Shown here: in pieces, positions 45,107 to 54,991 of the stretch | Numbering within the stretch: position 1 is the stretch's first letter | Layout: each line of letters opens with the position of its first letter | DNA from: Pacificispira spongiicola | GTDB lineage: Bacteria > Pseudomonadota > Alphaproteobacteria > UBA8366 > Aestuariispiraceae | Assembly (NCBI RefSeq): GCF_012926505.1 | Contig: NZ_JABBNT010000002.1 | Span: forward strand, 62,001-126,000 | Length of the DNA: 64,000 nucleotides | Direction: 5' to 3' | Position numbers and translations under genes: made by a program | Notes under the pieces: model-generated | What the model saw: the letters and a program-made list of their open reading frames with translations, nothing else | What the model was told of the DNA's origin: nothing | The model's database searches: none

Positions 45107-46102
45107 ATGGCCTATCCGGGGCGCTTTCCGACCGTGCGGATGCGGCGGAACAGAACCAACGCGTCCATTCGGGCCATGGTGGCGGAAAACCACCTGACCC
45201 CGGCTGATCTGATCTGGCCGATCTTCGTCATCGACGGGGACGACTGTCGGGAACCGGTTTCCGCCATGCCGGGCGTGAACCGGATCAGCGTCGATCTGGC
45301 CGTTAAGGCGGCGAAGGAAGCCGAAGCGCTCGGCATTCCGGCGATTGCCCTATTCCCCAATACCGATCCGGCCTTGCGCGACGAAAAAGGCAGTGAGGCT
45401 TACAATCCCGACAACCTCGTCTGCCGGGCGACCCGCGCGATTCGCGAGGCCTGTCCCGATATGGTGATCGTCTGCGATGTGGCGCTGGACCCCTATACCA
45501 GTCACGGTCATGACGGACTGATGTCGGGGAACGAGATCGTCAACGACGCGACCCTGGAAGCGCTGATCCGCCAATCGCTGGTACAGGTCGCGGCGGGCTG
45601 CGATACGCTCGCCCCGTCGGACATGATGGATGGGCGCATCGGCGCGATCCGCCAGGCCCTGGACGATGCCGGATATCAGAATACCCGCATCCTTTCCTAT
45701 GCCGCCAAATACGCCTCCTGCTTCTACGGCCCGTTCCGGGAGGCCGTAGGCTCTTCCGGCGCGTTGAAGGGCGACAAGCGCACCTATCAGATGGACCCGG
45801 CCAATTCGGACGAGGCGCTGCGTGAGGTCGAGCTCGATCTGGCTGAAGGCGCCGACATGATCATGGTGAAGCCGGGCATGCCCTATCTGGATATTGTCCG
45901 GCGCGTGAAGGAGAGCTTCGCGGTACCGACCTTCGCCTATCAGGTATCGGGCGAATATTCGATGCTGGCCACCGCCTTCGAACTGGGCCGATTGGACCGC
46001 GACCGCGGCATTCTGGAATCGCTGATGTGCTTCAAGCGGGCGGGCGCCGACGGTGTTCTGAGCTATTTTGCGGTGGACGCGGCTAAGCTTTTAAACGAAT
46101 AG
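45107..46102 (+). CDS. hemB: delta-aminolevulinic acid dehydratase
   Basis: A 331-residue porphobilinogen synthase that condenses two aminolevulinates in tetrapyrrole synthesis. The two Schiff-base lysines are in SYAAKYASCFYGPFR and MIMVKPGMPYLDI. The metal loop DVALDPYTSHGHDG has aspartates instead of the three zinc cysteines, marking the Mg/K-dependent type usual in alphaproteobacteria. ATG 45107 with GGGGAG nine bases upstream is preferred over ATG 45086. Confidence 0.97.
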   Translation: MAYPGRFPTVRMRRNRTNASIRAMVAENHLTPADLIWPIFVIDGDDCREPVSAMPGVNRISVDLAVKAAKEAEALGIPAIALFPNTDPALRDEKGSEAYNPDNLVCRATRAIREACPDMVIVCDVALDPYTSHGHDGLMSGNEIVNDATLEALIRQSLVQVAAGCDTLAPSDMMDGRIGAIRQALDDAGYQNTRILSYAAKYASCFYGPFREAVGSSGALKGDKRTYQMDPANSDEALREVELDLAEGADMIMVKPGMPYLDIVRRVKESFAVPTFAYQVSGEYSMLATAFELGRLDRDRGILESLMCFKRAGADGVLSYFAVDAAKLLNE

Positions 46103-46115
46103 GGATTCTGAACGA

Positions 46116-46640
46116 TTAGGAATTCGGCGGCCGGTCCACGGCGGCGAGGTGATCCAGAACCGCCCGCATCGCGTTGGCCAATTCCGGGCGCGGCTTATCC
46201 TGTTCCAGCGCCGTACGAAGCTGCCCCACAGCCTCTTGCGCCAAAGTGATTTGCCGGTTGAACCAAGGCGTCGGTACGTCGTCCAGCGGTTTGCGGTCGC
46301 CGGGCGTCATGTTTTCGGGGGGGGCGGCCTCTCCTGGACGCAGGGATGTGATCGCGGGCGGCGCCACCTTTTCCCCGGCGCGTATCTCCGTTTCTGCCAG
46401 ACGGAAACGGTTCAAGGCATCCGTCACTCCCTGCACCCCCGCCCAAATTTGCCGGTCCGTGGCACTGCCGTCGCGGGTGCGGATCAACAATTCCTGCGTC
46501 AGCGTGCGGACCGATTCCAATCCGCGGTCACGGTCATCGGCAAAAGCTTGCGCCAGATTCAGCAGCAAGACCGCCAATGCGACGGACAGGGCCAACAGAA
46601 TCGAGGGCCGACGACAGAGCTTTCCCGCGAGAACGAACAT
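46116..46640 (-). CDS. membrane-anchored or exported protein of unknown function
   Basis: A 174-residue protein with one N-terminal hydrophobic segment (SILLALSVALAVLLLNLAQAFA), either a signal peptide or an anchor, then a helical, charged region with a proline-rich middle (PAITSLRPGEAAPPENM). No family recognised. Its ATG follows the hydrolase stop without a gap, so the two are co-translated, and it ends 13 bases from convergent hemB. Confidence 0.75.
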   Translation of the reverse strand: MFVLAGKLCRRPSILLALSVALAVLLLNLAQAFADDRDRGLESVRTLTQELLIRTRDGSATDRQIWAGVQGVTDALNRFRLAETEIRAGEKVAPPAITSLRPGEAAPPENMTPGDRKPLDDVPTPWFNRQITLAQEAVGQLRTALEQDKPRPELANAMRAVLDHLAAVDRPPNS

Positions 46641-47528
46641 TCAAACTCCTGACGCAGCCCATTTCACAACGGTTTCGATCTGGTCCGGTACCATCAGCGT
46701 CGGCGCATGGCCGCAGCCTGGAACCTCCACAAGATGGGCGCGCGGACCGCGTTCGGTCATCGCTGTCGCCGTATCCGAGGGCAATAAATCCGATTCCGCC
46801 CCGCGCAGCAGTAAAATTGGCACGGTCAGCATGTCCCATAGCGCCCACAGATCGACATCCGCGATATCGCCCTTAAAGGCATCCGCAATGCGACGGTCAT
46901 AGGTATTGGTCCACGTCCCGTCCACGTCCTGACGCAAGGACAGGGCCGCCAGATACCGCCAATCCTCATCCCGTGTCAGACCGAAGGGTTCGTAAGCCAG
47001 ACGAACATGGTTTACGGCATCGTCGAAGGAATCGAACCGCCAGTCCCGTCCGACATATTCGCCGATCCGTTCCAACGCGGCCTTTGGAATGAAGGGGCCG
47101 ACATCGTTGATCATCATACGGCGGATCGGCTGCCCTTGAAGGCCCGCCAGCCCCATACCGATCAATCCGCCCATGGAGGTGCCGATCCAATCGACCTCCC
47201 GCAGATGTTCGGCGGCCAGCAAGGCGGCGATGTCGGAAATGTATTGCGGTGTTTCGTAGGTCGCATGCGGCCCCAGCGTCCCGGATCGACCGCGCCCGAC
47301 GATATCCGGCGCGATAACCCGGAAGCCCTCTGCGCATAAAGCGGCCGCGACCCGGTCAAAATCACGCCCACTGCGGGTCAGGCCATGCACGCAAAGGATG
47401 GTGCGTCCCATCTGCTTCTTCGGAACCCAATCCGAATAGACCATGTCGTGAAACCCGCCCATATGAAGGCAGCACACCGACTTCTCCAAATACGGTTTCT
47501 CACCCAAGGCGGCATCCACAGCCAGCAT
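46641..47528 (-). CDS. alpha/beta-fold hydrolase
   Basis: A 295-residue hydrolase. The oxyanion region ILCVHGLTRSGRDFD, the nucleophile elbow GTSMGG (serine near residue 120), an acid in LLLRGAESDLLP and the final histidine in VPGCGHAPTLM make a full triad. Substrate unknown; esterases, lactonases and C-C hydrolases share this pattern. ATG 47528 has AAAGGA upstream and gives a normal N-terminus; a GTG at 47603 is the longer option. It diverges from the penicillin-acylase-type gene. Confidence 0.9.
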   Translation of the reverse strand: MLAVDAALGEKPYLEKSVCCLHMGGFHDMVYSDWVPKKQMGRTILCVHGLTRSGRDFDRVAAALCAEGFRVIAPDIVGRGRSGTLGPHATYETPQYISDIAALLAAEHLREVDWIGTSMGGLIGMGLAGLQGQPIRRMMINDVGPFIPKAALERIGEYVGRDWRFDSFDDAVNHVRLAYEPFGLTRDEDWRYLAALSLRQDVDGTWTNTYDRRIADAFKGDIADVDLWALWDMLTVPILLLRGAESDLLPSDTATAMTERGPRAHLVEVPGCGHAPTLMVPDQIETVVKWAASGV

Positions 47529-47648
47529 GTCGCAATCCTTTCGCGTGCCCCAATTCGCGTTGTGATCGCGACCATGCCCAATGCCGGGGCTGCATTCAAT
47601 CACCGCTTACGCTAGAAAGACCGAAGGGCGAAAATGAAGGGGATTGGA

Positions 47649-49907
47649 ATGAAAAAACTTCTTGGAGTCGTATTCCTGACTCTCCTGCTCCTCATCGGCG
47701 GCATGGTCGGGTATCTGCGTCTCATCGGTGAACGTGGGCAATTGGTTCAATCTGGTACTGTCGCCCTGCCCGCCCTTTCCGCCCCGGTTTCCATATCCTT
47801 CAGTGCAGAAGGCATTCCGACGATCATGGCCGATACGATGGCCGACGCCTATCGCGCTTTGGGTTACCTCCACGCGGCCGAACGTCTGTGGCAGATGGAA
47901 ATGACGCGGCGCATCGGCGCCGGGCGTATGTCGGAAATCCTGGGCAGTCCGATGGTGGACATCGACCGCCTGATGCGCGAATTGGGGATTTATCGGGATG
48001 CGCAAGCGCAGGTCGACCGCCTCCCGCCGGAAGAATTGGCAGCCTTCACGGCCTATGCCGATGGGGTGAACGCCTACTTGTCCGCGCCGGACACCGTATT
48101 GCCGGTCGAATTCGCGCTGCTGTTCCACACGCCGGAACCTTGGGAGCCCGCCGACAGCATGGTCTGGGCACGGTTGATGTCGCTGCAACTGTCCGGCGAC
48201 GCGTTTGCCGAAGACCGACGCGCAGGGTTGATCGACTTGCTGGGTCCGGACCGGTTCGCGCAGCTATTCCCCGATCACAGCGAATCGCCCGCGACCATGA
48301 ACAAGGATAACCGGGAAGCTTGGTTGGGGGGATACGATGCCTCCAACGCCTGGGCCATCGCGGGCGCATTGACGGAAAGCGGCAAGCCGATACTCGCCAA
48401 CGATCCGCATCTGGGCATAAACCTTCCCGGCACATGGTATCTGGCCCGGATCGAAACGCCGGAAACGACCCTCGTCGGAGCGACCGCGCCCGGGGTCCCC
48501 TTTCACATCCTGGGGCATAACGGTCATATCGCCTGGGGCTTGACGACGACCCATGCGGATACGCAGGACATCGTGACCCCGACCGACAGCCAGCTTGCGC
48601 GCGCAACGCATCGGACGGAAGTTATCGACGTCCGCTTCGGCGACGCGCAGCAGGTCGACGTCACGGAAACGCCGGTCGGCCCGCTTCTGTCCCGCCTCGG
48701 TGGGGGACGGGCCCTGTCCTGGACCGGGCTGGGAGCGGAAATCCGCTCCGCCTCCGCCCTTTATAGACTGAACCGGGCCCGTAACTGGGTGGAGTTTTCG
48801 GAAGCGGCCGACCTGTTCGACGACCCAGTGCAAAACCTATTCTATGCCGATACGGACGGACATATCGGCATGCGGGTCGTCGGCAACCTGCCGCTGCGTT
48901 GGGCAGGCAGGGACGGCACTGTGCCGTCGGACAAACCGTGGCTGGGCACATTGCCGTCATCGCGTCTACCGGGTCTGGTCGATCCGGATAACGGCCTGAT
49001 CCTGAACGCCAACAACCGGATCGTCAGCGCAGACTATCCCTATCGTGTTTCCGCCCGGTTCCAGCCGAGTTACCGGATCGACCGATTGATCGAATTGACC
49101 GCCATGCGCGACCGGAAGTTTAGCCTGACCGATAGCCAGGCGTTTCAGACCGATACGCTGTCCACAGCTGCGCGCCGGCTTGTCCCGCATTTCCTGTCCG
49201 CCGAACCGAATACCGGCCTTGCCCGCGACGCCCTTACGATCCTGGACGGATGGGATTTCCGGATGGACCGCAACGCCGCCGCCCCGGCGATCTATATGAC
49301 GCTATTGAACGAATTCGTCCGCGTCGTGCTGGAAGACGAGGTGTCGGACGATCAACTGAAACAATTGTGGTCGGCCAACGCACCCTTCGCAGAAACCGTC
49401 CTGACTCAAGCACCGTCCTGGTGCGATGAAACCCGCACAGCGCCGGCCGAATCCTGCGTCTGGGCGCTGTCATCTGCCCTGGAACGGGCCGTGCTGGTTT
49501 TGAAAAAGGCACAGGGCAATACGGCGGAAAACTGGAGATGGGGCGAGGCGCACAAGGCACCGATGGCCAGCATGCTGTTCGACCGGATTCCCGGCCTGGG
49601 CTGGATCGGCAATCGACCGTTGGAAACGCCGGGCGGCGACCACACGTTGAACCGCGGGCAAAGCCATGGCGGGTCCGGACGGCATCCGTTCGATCACGTC
49701 CATGGGGCCGGGTTCCGCGCGATCTATGATCTCAACGACTTGGATAACAGCCGGTTCGCGCTGGCGGGCGGGCAGTCCGGGAATCCTTTCTCCTCCCATT
49801 ATGCCGATCTGCTGGAACCCTGGCGCGACGGTCGCTATTTCAGAATTCCCGGGCGCACGGGCGATATACCGAAGGACGAAGACGCCGTATTGCTGCTGAA
49901 ACCTTAA
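47649..49907 (+). CDS. penicillin acylase family N-terminal hydrolase
   Basis: A 752-residue precursor of an Ntn-type amidase. An N-terminal hydrophobic segment (LLGVVFLTLLLLIGGMVGYL) exports or anchors it. The alpha chain has LHAAERLWQMEMTRR and the spacer precedes the autocleavage site, where Ser232 in YDASNAWAIAG becomes the nucleophile of the beta chain. NDPHLG, GHNGHIAWG and the closing LAGGQSGNPFSSHYAD are conserved. Relatives cleave penicillins or acyl-homoserine lactones; the natural substrate here is open. Start chosen at ATG 47649; 47634 is possible. Confidence 0.92.
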   Translation: MKKLLGVVFLTLLLLIGGMVGYLRLIGERGQLVQSGTVALPALSAPVSISFSAEGIPTIMADTMADAYRALGYLHAAERLWQMEMTRRIGAGRMSEILGSPMVDIDRLMRELGIYRDAQAQVDRLPPEELAAFTAYADGVNAYLSAPDTVLPVEFALLFHTPEPWEPADSMVWARLMSLQLSGDAFAEDRRAGLIDLLGPDRFAQLFPDHSESPATMNKDNREAWLGGYDASNAWAIAGALTESGKPILANDPHLGINLPGTWYLARIETPETTLVGATAPGVPFHILGHNGHIAWGLTTTHADTQDIVTPTDSQLARATHRTEVIDVRFGDAQQVDVTETPVGPLLSRLGGGRALSWTGLGAEIRSASALYRLNRARNWVEFSEAADLFDDPVQNLFYADTDGHIGMRVVGNLPLRWAGRDGTVPSDKPWLGTLPSSRLPGLVDPDNGLILNANNRIVSADYPYRVSARFQPSYRIDRLIELTAMRDRKFSLTDSQAFQTDTLSTAARRLVPHFLSAEPNTGLARDALTILDGWDFRMDRNAAAPAIYMTLLNEFVRVVLEDEVSDDQLKQLWSANAPFAETVLTQAPSWCDETRTAPAESCVWALSSALERAVLVLKKAQGNTAENWRWGEAHKAPMASMLFDRIPGLGWIGNRPLETPGGDHTLNRGQSHGGSGRHPFDHVHGAGFRAIYDLNDLDNSRFALAGGQSGNPFSSHYADLLEPWRDGRYFRIPGRTGDIPKDEDAVLLLKP

Positions 49908-49923
49908 TCAAATAGGCGGCAGC

Positions 49924-51309
49924 ATGTTCCTCAGCGTATTCGACCTGTTCAAGATCGGTATCGGTCCGTCCAGTTCCCACACCGTTGGCCCCATGGTCGC
50001 GGCGGGACGGTTCATCGACATGCTGGATGCCAACGGACATTTCGACAATGTCGCATCGGTGACCTGCAGCCTGCATGGTTCCCTGGCTTGGACAGGCAAG
50101 GGGCATGCGAGTGACCGCGCGGTGTTGCTGGGTCTTGCCGGGAAACGGCCCGACGCGATCGACCCGGATGAGGCCTTCAACCTCGTCCACCAAATCGATG
50201 CGGAACTTCACGTGTCCCTGGGCGGGCGCAAAGCCATCCCGTTCAATCGCGAAGATCATCTGATCTTCGATTTCGGCCCGCCCTTGGCCGGGCATGCGAA
50301 TGGCATGATCTTCAAGGCGATGGATGCGGCTGGCGCCGTTCTACAGGAACAAGTTTACTATTCTATTGGCGGCGGATTCGTGGCGACACCGGACGAATTG
50401 GCCGGTAAGGACGGGGCAGGGTCCCTGCCCGTTTCCGAAGTCCCCTTCCCGTTTAAAACCGCCCAGGAAATGCTGGAGATGGGCGCGAAATCCGGCCTGT
50501 CGATCGCGGAAATGAAGCTGGCGAACGAATGCGCCGTGCGCGATGCGAAGGAGGTTCTGGCCGGCCTGGACCGTCTTTGGTCCGTCATGCGGACCTGTAT
50601 CGACCGGGGCCTGAAAAACGACGGATTGCTGCCGGGTGGATTGAACGTCAAACGCCGCGCGAAATCGATCCTGTCGGAGTTGGACCGCGAACGTCAGACG
50701 AACCGACGCTACGATCATACGATCATGGATTGGATCAGCCTGTTCGCCATCGCGGTGAACGAAGAAAACGCCGCGGGCGGCACGGTCGTGACGGCCCCGA
50801 CGAACGGCGCGGCGGGGATCATTCCCGCGACCCTGCGCTATTACGAATCCTTTATTCCGGACGCGAACAAGGACGGCATCCATACATTCCTTCTGGCGGC
50901 CGCCGCGATCGGCGGGATCATCAAGCACAACGCCTCCATCTCCGGCGCGGAAGTCGGTTGTCAGGGTGAGGTCGGATCGGCATCCGCGATGGCGGCGGCG
51001 GGCCTTGCGGCGGCCCTGGGCGCGACCAACATGCAGGTGGAAAACGCCGCCGAAATCGCCCTGGAACATCATCTGGGCATGACCTGCGATCCGATCGGCG
51101 GGCTGGTCCAAATTCCCTGCATCGAACGAAACGCCATGGGGGCGGTGAAGGCAGTAAACGCCTGTTCCCTCGCCATGAAGGGCGACGGGACGCATTTCGT
51201 CCCGCTGGACGCGGCGGTCAAGACGATGAAGAAGACCGGCGACGATATGCGGTCGGAATACAAGGAAACCAGCCAGGGCGGTTTGGCGGTCAACGTCGTC
51301 GAATGCTGA
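49924..51309 (+). CDS. sdaA: L-serine dehydratase, iron-sulfur type
   Basis: A 461-residue single-chain enzyme that deaminates L-serine to pyruvate and ammonia. [20 protein letters not shown] opens the beta-like domain. The [4Fe-4S] cysteines are in [17 protein letters not shown] and [10 protein letters not shown]-type blocks. The last residue of the protein is a cysteine (NVVEC), as in the Legionella enzyme whose C-terminal cysteine caps the cluster. It follows the acylase gene after 16 bases and may be co-transcribed. Confidence 0.95.
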   Translation: MFLSVFDLFKIGIGPSSSHTVGPMVAAGRFIDMLDANGHFDNVASVTCSLHGSLAWTGKGHASDRAVLLGLAGKRPDAIDPDEAFNLVHQIDAELHVSLGGRKAIPFNREDHLIFDFGPPLAGHANGMIFKAMDAAGAVLQEQVYYSIGGGFVATPDELAGKDGAGSLPVSEVPFPFKTAQEMLEMGAKSGLSIAEMKLANECAVRDAKEVLAGLDRLWSVMRTCIDRGLKNDGLLPGGLNVKRRAKSILSELDRERQTNRRYDHTIMDWISLFAIAVNEENAAGGTVVTAPTNGAAGIIPATLRYYESFIPDANKDGIHTFLLAAAAIGGIIKHNASISGAEVGCQGEVGSASAMAAAGLAAALGATNMQVENAAEIALEHHLGMTCDPIGGLVQIPCIERNAMGAVKAVNACSLAMKGDGTHFVPLDAAVKTMKKTGDDMRSEYKETSQGGLAVNVVEC

Positions 51310-51333
51310 CGGCGGCGGATTGTTCCGCCACGG

Positions 51334-51825
51334 TTAGAGTTTGACGTATCCGCCGCCGTAATACATCAGCGGTTTCGCCGTCGGATCGGCGGACATGACG
51401 ATACCGACCACCCGGCCTATCATGACCGTGTGGTCGCCGCCGGGGACTCGGCTTTCCGCTTCGCACAGAATGGCGCACAGACTGTCGCGGATCAGCGGCG
51501 CACGGGGTTCTTCCGCGACTAGATCCACATTTTCGAACCGGTCCTGATCCTTCACCGCCGCAAAGCGATTGGACAGCTCCTGTTGGTCTTCGCACAGGAT
51601 ATTGACCGCGAAATGCGACACGTCCTGAAACGGTGCGTGGCTGGTGGCGGCCTTGTCGATGGAAAACAGAACCAAGGGCGGATCCAGCGAGACCGATGAG
51701 AAGGAATTCACGGTCAGGCCCCATTTGCGCCCGTCGCGGTCTGTCGCCGTCGCGATGGCGACGCCCGTCGCAAACCGCCCGCAGGCCGCTCGGAACGCCG
51801 CCGGTGTCACTTCGTTCTTCGTCAT
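51334..51825 (-). CDS. flavin reductase-like flavoprotein
   Basis: A 163-residue FMN-binding split-barrel protein of the flavin reductase-like family (HpaC type). FRAACGRFATGVAIATATD, WGLTVNSFSSVSLDPPLVLFSI and NILCEDQQELSNRFA are hallmark blocks, as is GGDHTVMIGRVVG. Such proteins supply reduced flavin to a two-component monooxygenase, but none is adjacent. ATG 51825 is chosen because it gives the family's normal start; the frame runs on upstream without similarity. Confidence 0.9.
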   Translation of the reverse strand: MTKNEVTPAAFRAACGRFATGVAIATATDRDGRKWGLTVNSFSSVSLDPPLVLFSIDKAATSHAPFQDVSHFAVNILCEDQQELSNRFAAVKDQDRFENVDLVAEEPRAPLIRDSLCAILCEAESRVPGGDHTVMIGRVVGIVMSADPTAKPLMYYGGGYVKL

Positions 51826-51956
51826 ACCCCGTCCCGTCCCCATTTTCATCGGCGCAACAATGTTACACCTTAAGGCCCTGGCGATTTTTCGTTCCGCCGG
51901 GCATACCATGGTTAATCCATTGAGGAAAAGCGGAGGAAGCGAAAACCGCCCTTTAT

Positions 51957-52802
51957 ATGGCCCAACCGCCCCATCGATCCAGTATGAGCGAACCAATGGA
52001 CACCAATCGTTTTCTAAGAGGCCGCCGCCCAATCGCCGTTGCGATCCTGTCGCAGGGCGTCGCAACCGTCGGGACTTTGGGCGTGGTGCAGGCACACTAC
52101 GCGGTCACGGCGACGGACCTGCCGCTTTGGGGGAAGTTGACGCTTGCCGGGATACTCGCCGGGGCAACGGCACTTTTGCTGCAAGCCCGCCTGACCTGGG
52201 CTGTGCTCCTGACCTTGCTGCCGACGGCGTTCGTCCTGGCCTTGCAATTGGACCTGCCCGCCTGGGTTCCCGCAGCAGCCTTGACTCTACTGGTTCTCGC
52301 CGCAGGAAACAGTCTGGGCGACCGCGTACCGCTCTATCTCAGCAATAGGGAAACACTGGACAAGTTGACCGCATTGGCGCCGTCCGGCGAACCGATCCGG
52401 GTGATCGATCTGGGATGCGGATTCGGGGCCGTTCCCCGCGCCTTCGCCAAGACTAATTCTCATCCGGAAAGCCGTTTCGAGGGTGTCGAGTCAGCCATTC
52501 TCCCTTTCATCGTCGCGCGTCTATTGGCCGTTCTACGTCGCGATTCCCGGATCGCGATCCGCTATGGCTCCCTCTGGCGCGCCGATTTATCCGTCTACGA
52601 TCTTGTTTATTGTTTTTTGAGCCCGCACCCCATGGGATCACTGTTCGAGAAAGCCGTCGATGAAATGAAAAGCGGAGCCCTATTCGTTAGCAATTCCTTC
52701 GACGTTCCCGGCATATCGCCGACCCGCACGATCCCCATCGAGAGCGGTCGGTCGACCGGTCTTCTGATCTGGAGCATGCCGCCGGAGGACCGGGACGAAT
52801 AA
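51957..52802 (+). CDS. membrane-anchored SAM-dependent methyltransferase-like protein
   Basis: A 281-residue protein. Three or four hydrophobic segments lie between residues 25 and 120 (IAVAILSQGVATVGTLGVV, LTLLPTAFVLALQL, AAALTLLVLAAG). A class I methyltransferase-like domain follows, with the cofactor loop IRVIDLGCGFGAVPRAF near residue 145. The second half is short and lacks a clear substrate motif. Alternative ATGs at 51984 and 51996 exist; none has a strong ribosome-binding site. It precedes motA on the same strand. Confidence 0.75.
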   Translation: MAQPPHRSSMSEPMDTNRFLRGRRPIAVAILSQGVATVGTLGVVQAHYAVTATDLPLWGKLTLAGILAGATALLLQARLTWAVLLTLLPTAFVLALQLDLPAWVPAAALTLLVLAAGNSLGDRVPLYLSNRETLDKLTALAPSGEPIRVIDLGCGFGAVPRAFAKTNSHPESRFEGVESAILPFIVARLLAVLRRDSRIAIRYGSLWRADLSVYDLVYCFLSPHPMGSLFEKAVDEMKSGALFVSNSFDVPGISPTRTIPIESGRSTGLLIWSMPPEDRDE

Positions 52803-52988
52803 ACCTGTAACCGTCAGACGATAGCGGTGATGGACAGAAGGCCCTGACTCCGACTAAAGTTCGCCGACTCCGGCTGGATGAGTACGGGGGAGTATGTAGC
52901 CGCGTCCATTTCGATCCCCGGGCGGCTGCATATGATGAAAGCGGCGGGAAATTTCGGACCGCCACAGACGGAAGGTCATTACGCTTCT

Positions 52989-53855
52989 ATGTTCGTTATC
53001 ATCGGAATTTTAGCGGTTATCGGCTGTGTTATCGGCTCCTATATGGCGATGGGCGGGAAGCTCGGCGTTCTCAACCAGCCCTTCGAATTTACCCTTATTT
53101 TCGGCGCGGGCGCGTCGGCCTTCATCATCGCCAACCCCATTCGTGTCGTGAAAGGCGGTCTGGGTCGGCTGGGCGGGATTTTCAAAGGCCCGAAATACAA
53201 GAAAGCCGACTATCTGGAACTGCTGACGATGCAGTATCAGGTCTTTAAGCTGATCAAGCAAAAAGGCGCACTGGCCGTCGAACAACACATCGAAAATCCG
53301 CATGATTCCAAACTGTTCGAGCCGTTTCCTAAGTTTCATCATGATCATCATGCCATCGAATTCTTTTGTGACTATCTACGCCTGATGACCTTGGGGACCG
53401 ACAACCCGCATGAGGTCGAGGCCCTGATCGATTCCGACCTCGAAACGCATCACGTCCACGACCACCAGGTCGCCCATGCCCTGACCGGCATGGCCGAAAG
53501 CTTCCCGGCGCTGGGGATCGTCGCGGCGGTGTTGGGGGTTATTAAGACGATGGGCTCCATCAACGAACCGCCGGAAGTGTTGGGGAAACTGATCGGCGGG
53601 GCGCTGGTCGGGACCTTCCTGGGGATTCTGCTGTGTTATGGTTTCTTCGCCCCGTTCGCCAGCAATGCGAAGGCCATCATGGAAGAGGAAGCAACCTACT
53701 TTAACTGCATGAAGGCCGGGATCCTGGCGCATCTGGCGGGCTATGCCCCCGCCGTGTCGACGGAATTCGCGCGAAAATCGCTGGCACCGCATAACCGGCC
53801 GACTTTTGCGGAAGTCGAAACGGCGGTCGAATCGCTGCCCCCGGTCGCCGTCTAA
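52989..53855 (+). CDS. motA: flagellar motor stator protein MotA
   Basis: A 288-residue stator subunit with four membrane segments. The first is FVIIGILAVIGCVIGSYMAMGG. The key prolines lie in ESFPALGIVAAVLGVIK and FFAPFASN, and the cytoplasmic loop has the charged residues that contact FliG. MotA with MotB forms the ion channel that drives the flagellum. ATG 52989 gives the standard N-terminus; an upstream in-frame ATG adds 37 unrelated residues. Confidence 0.95.
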   Translation: MFVIIGILAVIGCVIGSYMAMGGKLGVLNQPFEFTLIFGAGASAFIIANPIRVVKGGLGRLGGIFKGPKYKKADYLELLTMQYQVFKLIKQKGALAVEQHIENPHDSKLFEPFPKFHHDHHAIEFFCDYLRLMTLGTDNPHEVEALIDSDLETHHVHDHQVAHALTGMAESFPALGIVAAVLGVIKTMGSINEPPEVLGKLIGGALVGTFLGILLCYGFFAPFASNAKAIMEEEATYFNCMKAGILAHLAGYAPAVSTEFARKSLAPHNRPTFAEVETAVESLPPVAV

Positions 53856-53865
53856 CATTGCGGCG

Positions 53866-53895
53866 GACGGGCCCGGCACGACCGCGCGGCCCGTC
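53866..53895 (+). promoter_or_regulatory. GC-rich hairpin between motA and the first motB
   Basis: GACGGGCC (53866-53873) pairs with GGCCCGTC (53888-53895) around 14 bases. There is no T-run, so it is not a full terminator. It could stabilise the motA end of the message and help make more MotA than MotB. Confidence 0.35.
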
Positions 53896-53923
53896 GCGTC
53901 TTGAAAGGGAGTAACCGACGGAC

Positions 53924-54982
53924 ATGGCGGATGGCGGTCTCCAAGGCGAAGCGGTAAAGCCGCTGATCCTCAAAAAGAAGATCAAGATCCCCGCGGGCGC
54001 CCATGGCGGCGCCTGGAAGGTTGCCTATGCCGACTTCGTGACCGCGATGATGGCCTTCTTCCTGCTGCTCTGGCTGCTGAACGCAACAACCGAGGAGCAG
54101 ATGACCGGCTTGTCGAACTATTTTGCACCGCCGGCACCGTCTTCGTCGGAAGATCAAGGAATCGGCGAGGCCCTGTCCGGCATGGTCGCGACGATGGACG
54201 GTGCGATGCGTTCCGCCTCCTCCCCCCCGACCACCAGCATTGCGATCCCCAGCTACGGTTCCGAAGACCTGGGTCAGGAAACGGGGGAACAGCGCCAGTC
54301 GGAGGAAATGACCGAAATCAATCTGGGCGACGCCACCGCGGAACGCCAGGAACAGGAAATGCTCGACGACGCGATGGCGAAGTTGAAGCAATCCATCCAG
54401 GAAGACCCGTTGGTCCGTGACCTTCAGGACAGCATCATGTTCGATCTGACCGATGACGGGTTGATGATCCAGCTTCTGGACTATCAGAAGCGGGAAATGT
54501 TCGAACCGGGCACCGCGACCATGACGCGCCGCGCGGTCCGCCTTCTGGCGTTGATCAGCGGAATCTTGGTCGACCTGCCCAACGATATCGCCATTACCGG
54601 CCACACGAATGCCGGCGCCCAGCCCGGTGCGACGCCAACCTACGGCAATTGGGAATTGTCCAGCGACCGCGCCGCGACAAGCCGCGACTGGATGGCGTCC
54701 AACGGTTTTCCGCCGGGCCGCCTCGTTCGGGTCGAGGGTAAGGCCGACAGCGACCTCTTGGACAAGCGCAATCCGGAAGACGAACGCAATCGGCGCATCT
54801 CGCTATTGCTGTTGCGGGAACATAAACCCGCCCCGAAGAGACCTGCCGCCGACCCGACGCGCACGCCGTCACCGAACCAACCCGGCGGAACATCGGCGCC
54901 TTCCTCCGCCCCCGCCGCGGCACCGGCTCGTGATCCGGGTGGTTTGGCCCCGCCGCCCTTACCCCCCCTGCCGCCGAGTTAA
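53924..54982 (+). CDS. motB: MotB-like stator protein, paralogue 1
   Basis: A 352-residue protein. GAHGGAWKVAYADFVTAMM leads into a single membrane helix; the ion-binding aspartate is D37. A plug and linker (about 65-180) rich in Ser, Glu and Gln follow, then an OmpA-like peptidoglycan-binding domain (about 180-300; MFEPGTATMT, IAITGHTNAG, NRRISLLLL). The last 45 residues are a proline-rich tail not usual for MotB. It lies 68 bases after motA and nine before a second motB. Confidence 0.93.
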   Translation: MADGGLQGEAVKPLILKKKIKIPAGAHGGAWKVAYADFVTAMMAFFLLLWLLNATTEEQMTGLSNYFAPPAPSSSEDQGIGEALSGMVATMDGAMRSASSPPTTSIAIPSYGSEDLGQETGEQRQSEEMTEINLGDATAERQEQEMLDDAMAKLKQSIQEDPLVRDLQDSIMFDLTDDGLMIQLLDYQKREMFEPGTATMTRRAVRLLALISGILVDLPNDIAITGHTNAGAQPGATPTYGNWELSSDRAATSRDWMASNGFPPGRLVRVEGKADSDLLDKRNPEDERNRRISLLLLREHKPAPKRPAADPTRTPSPNQPGGTSAPSSAPAAAPARDPGGLAPPPLPPLPPS

Positions 54983-54991
54983 GGGGCGACC

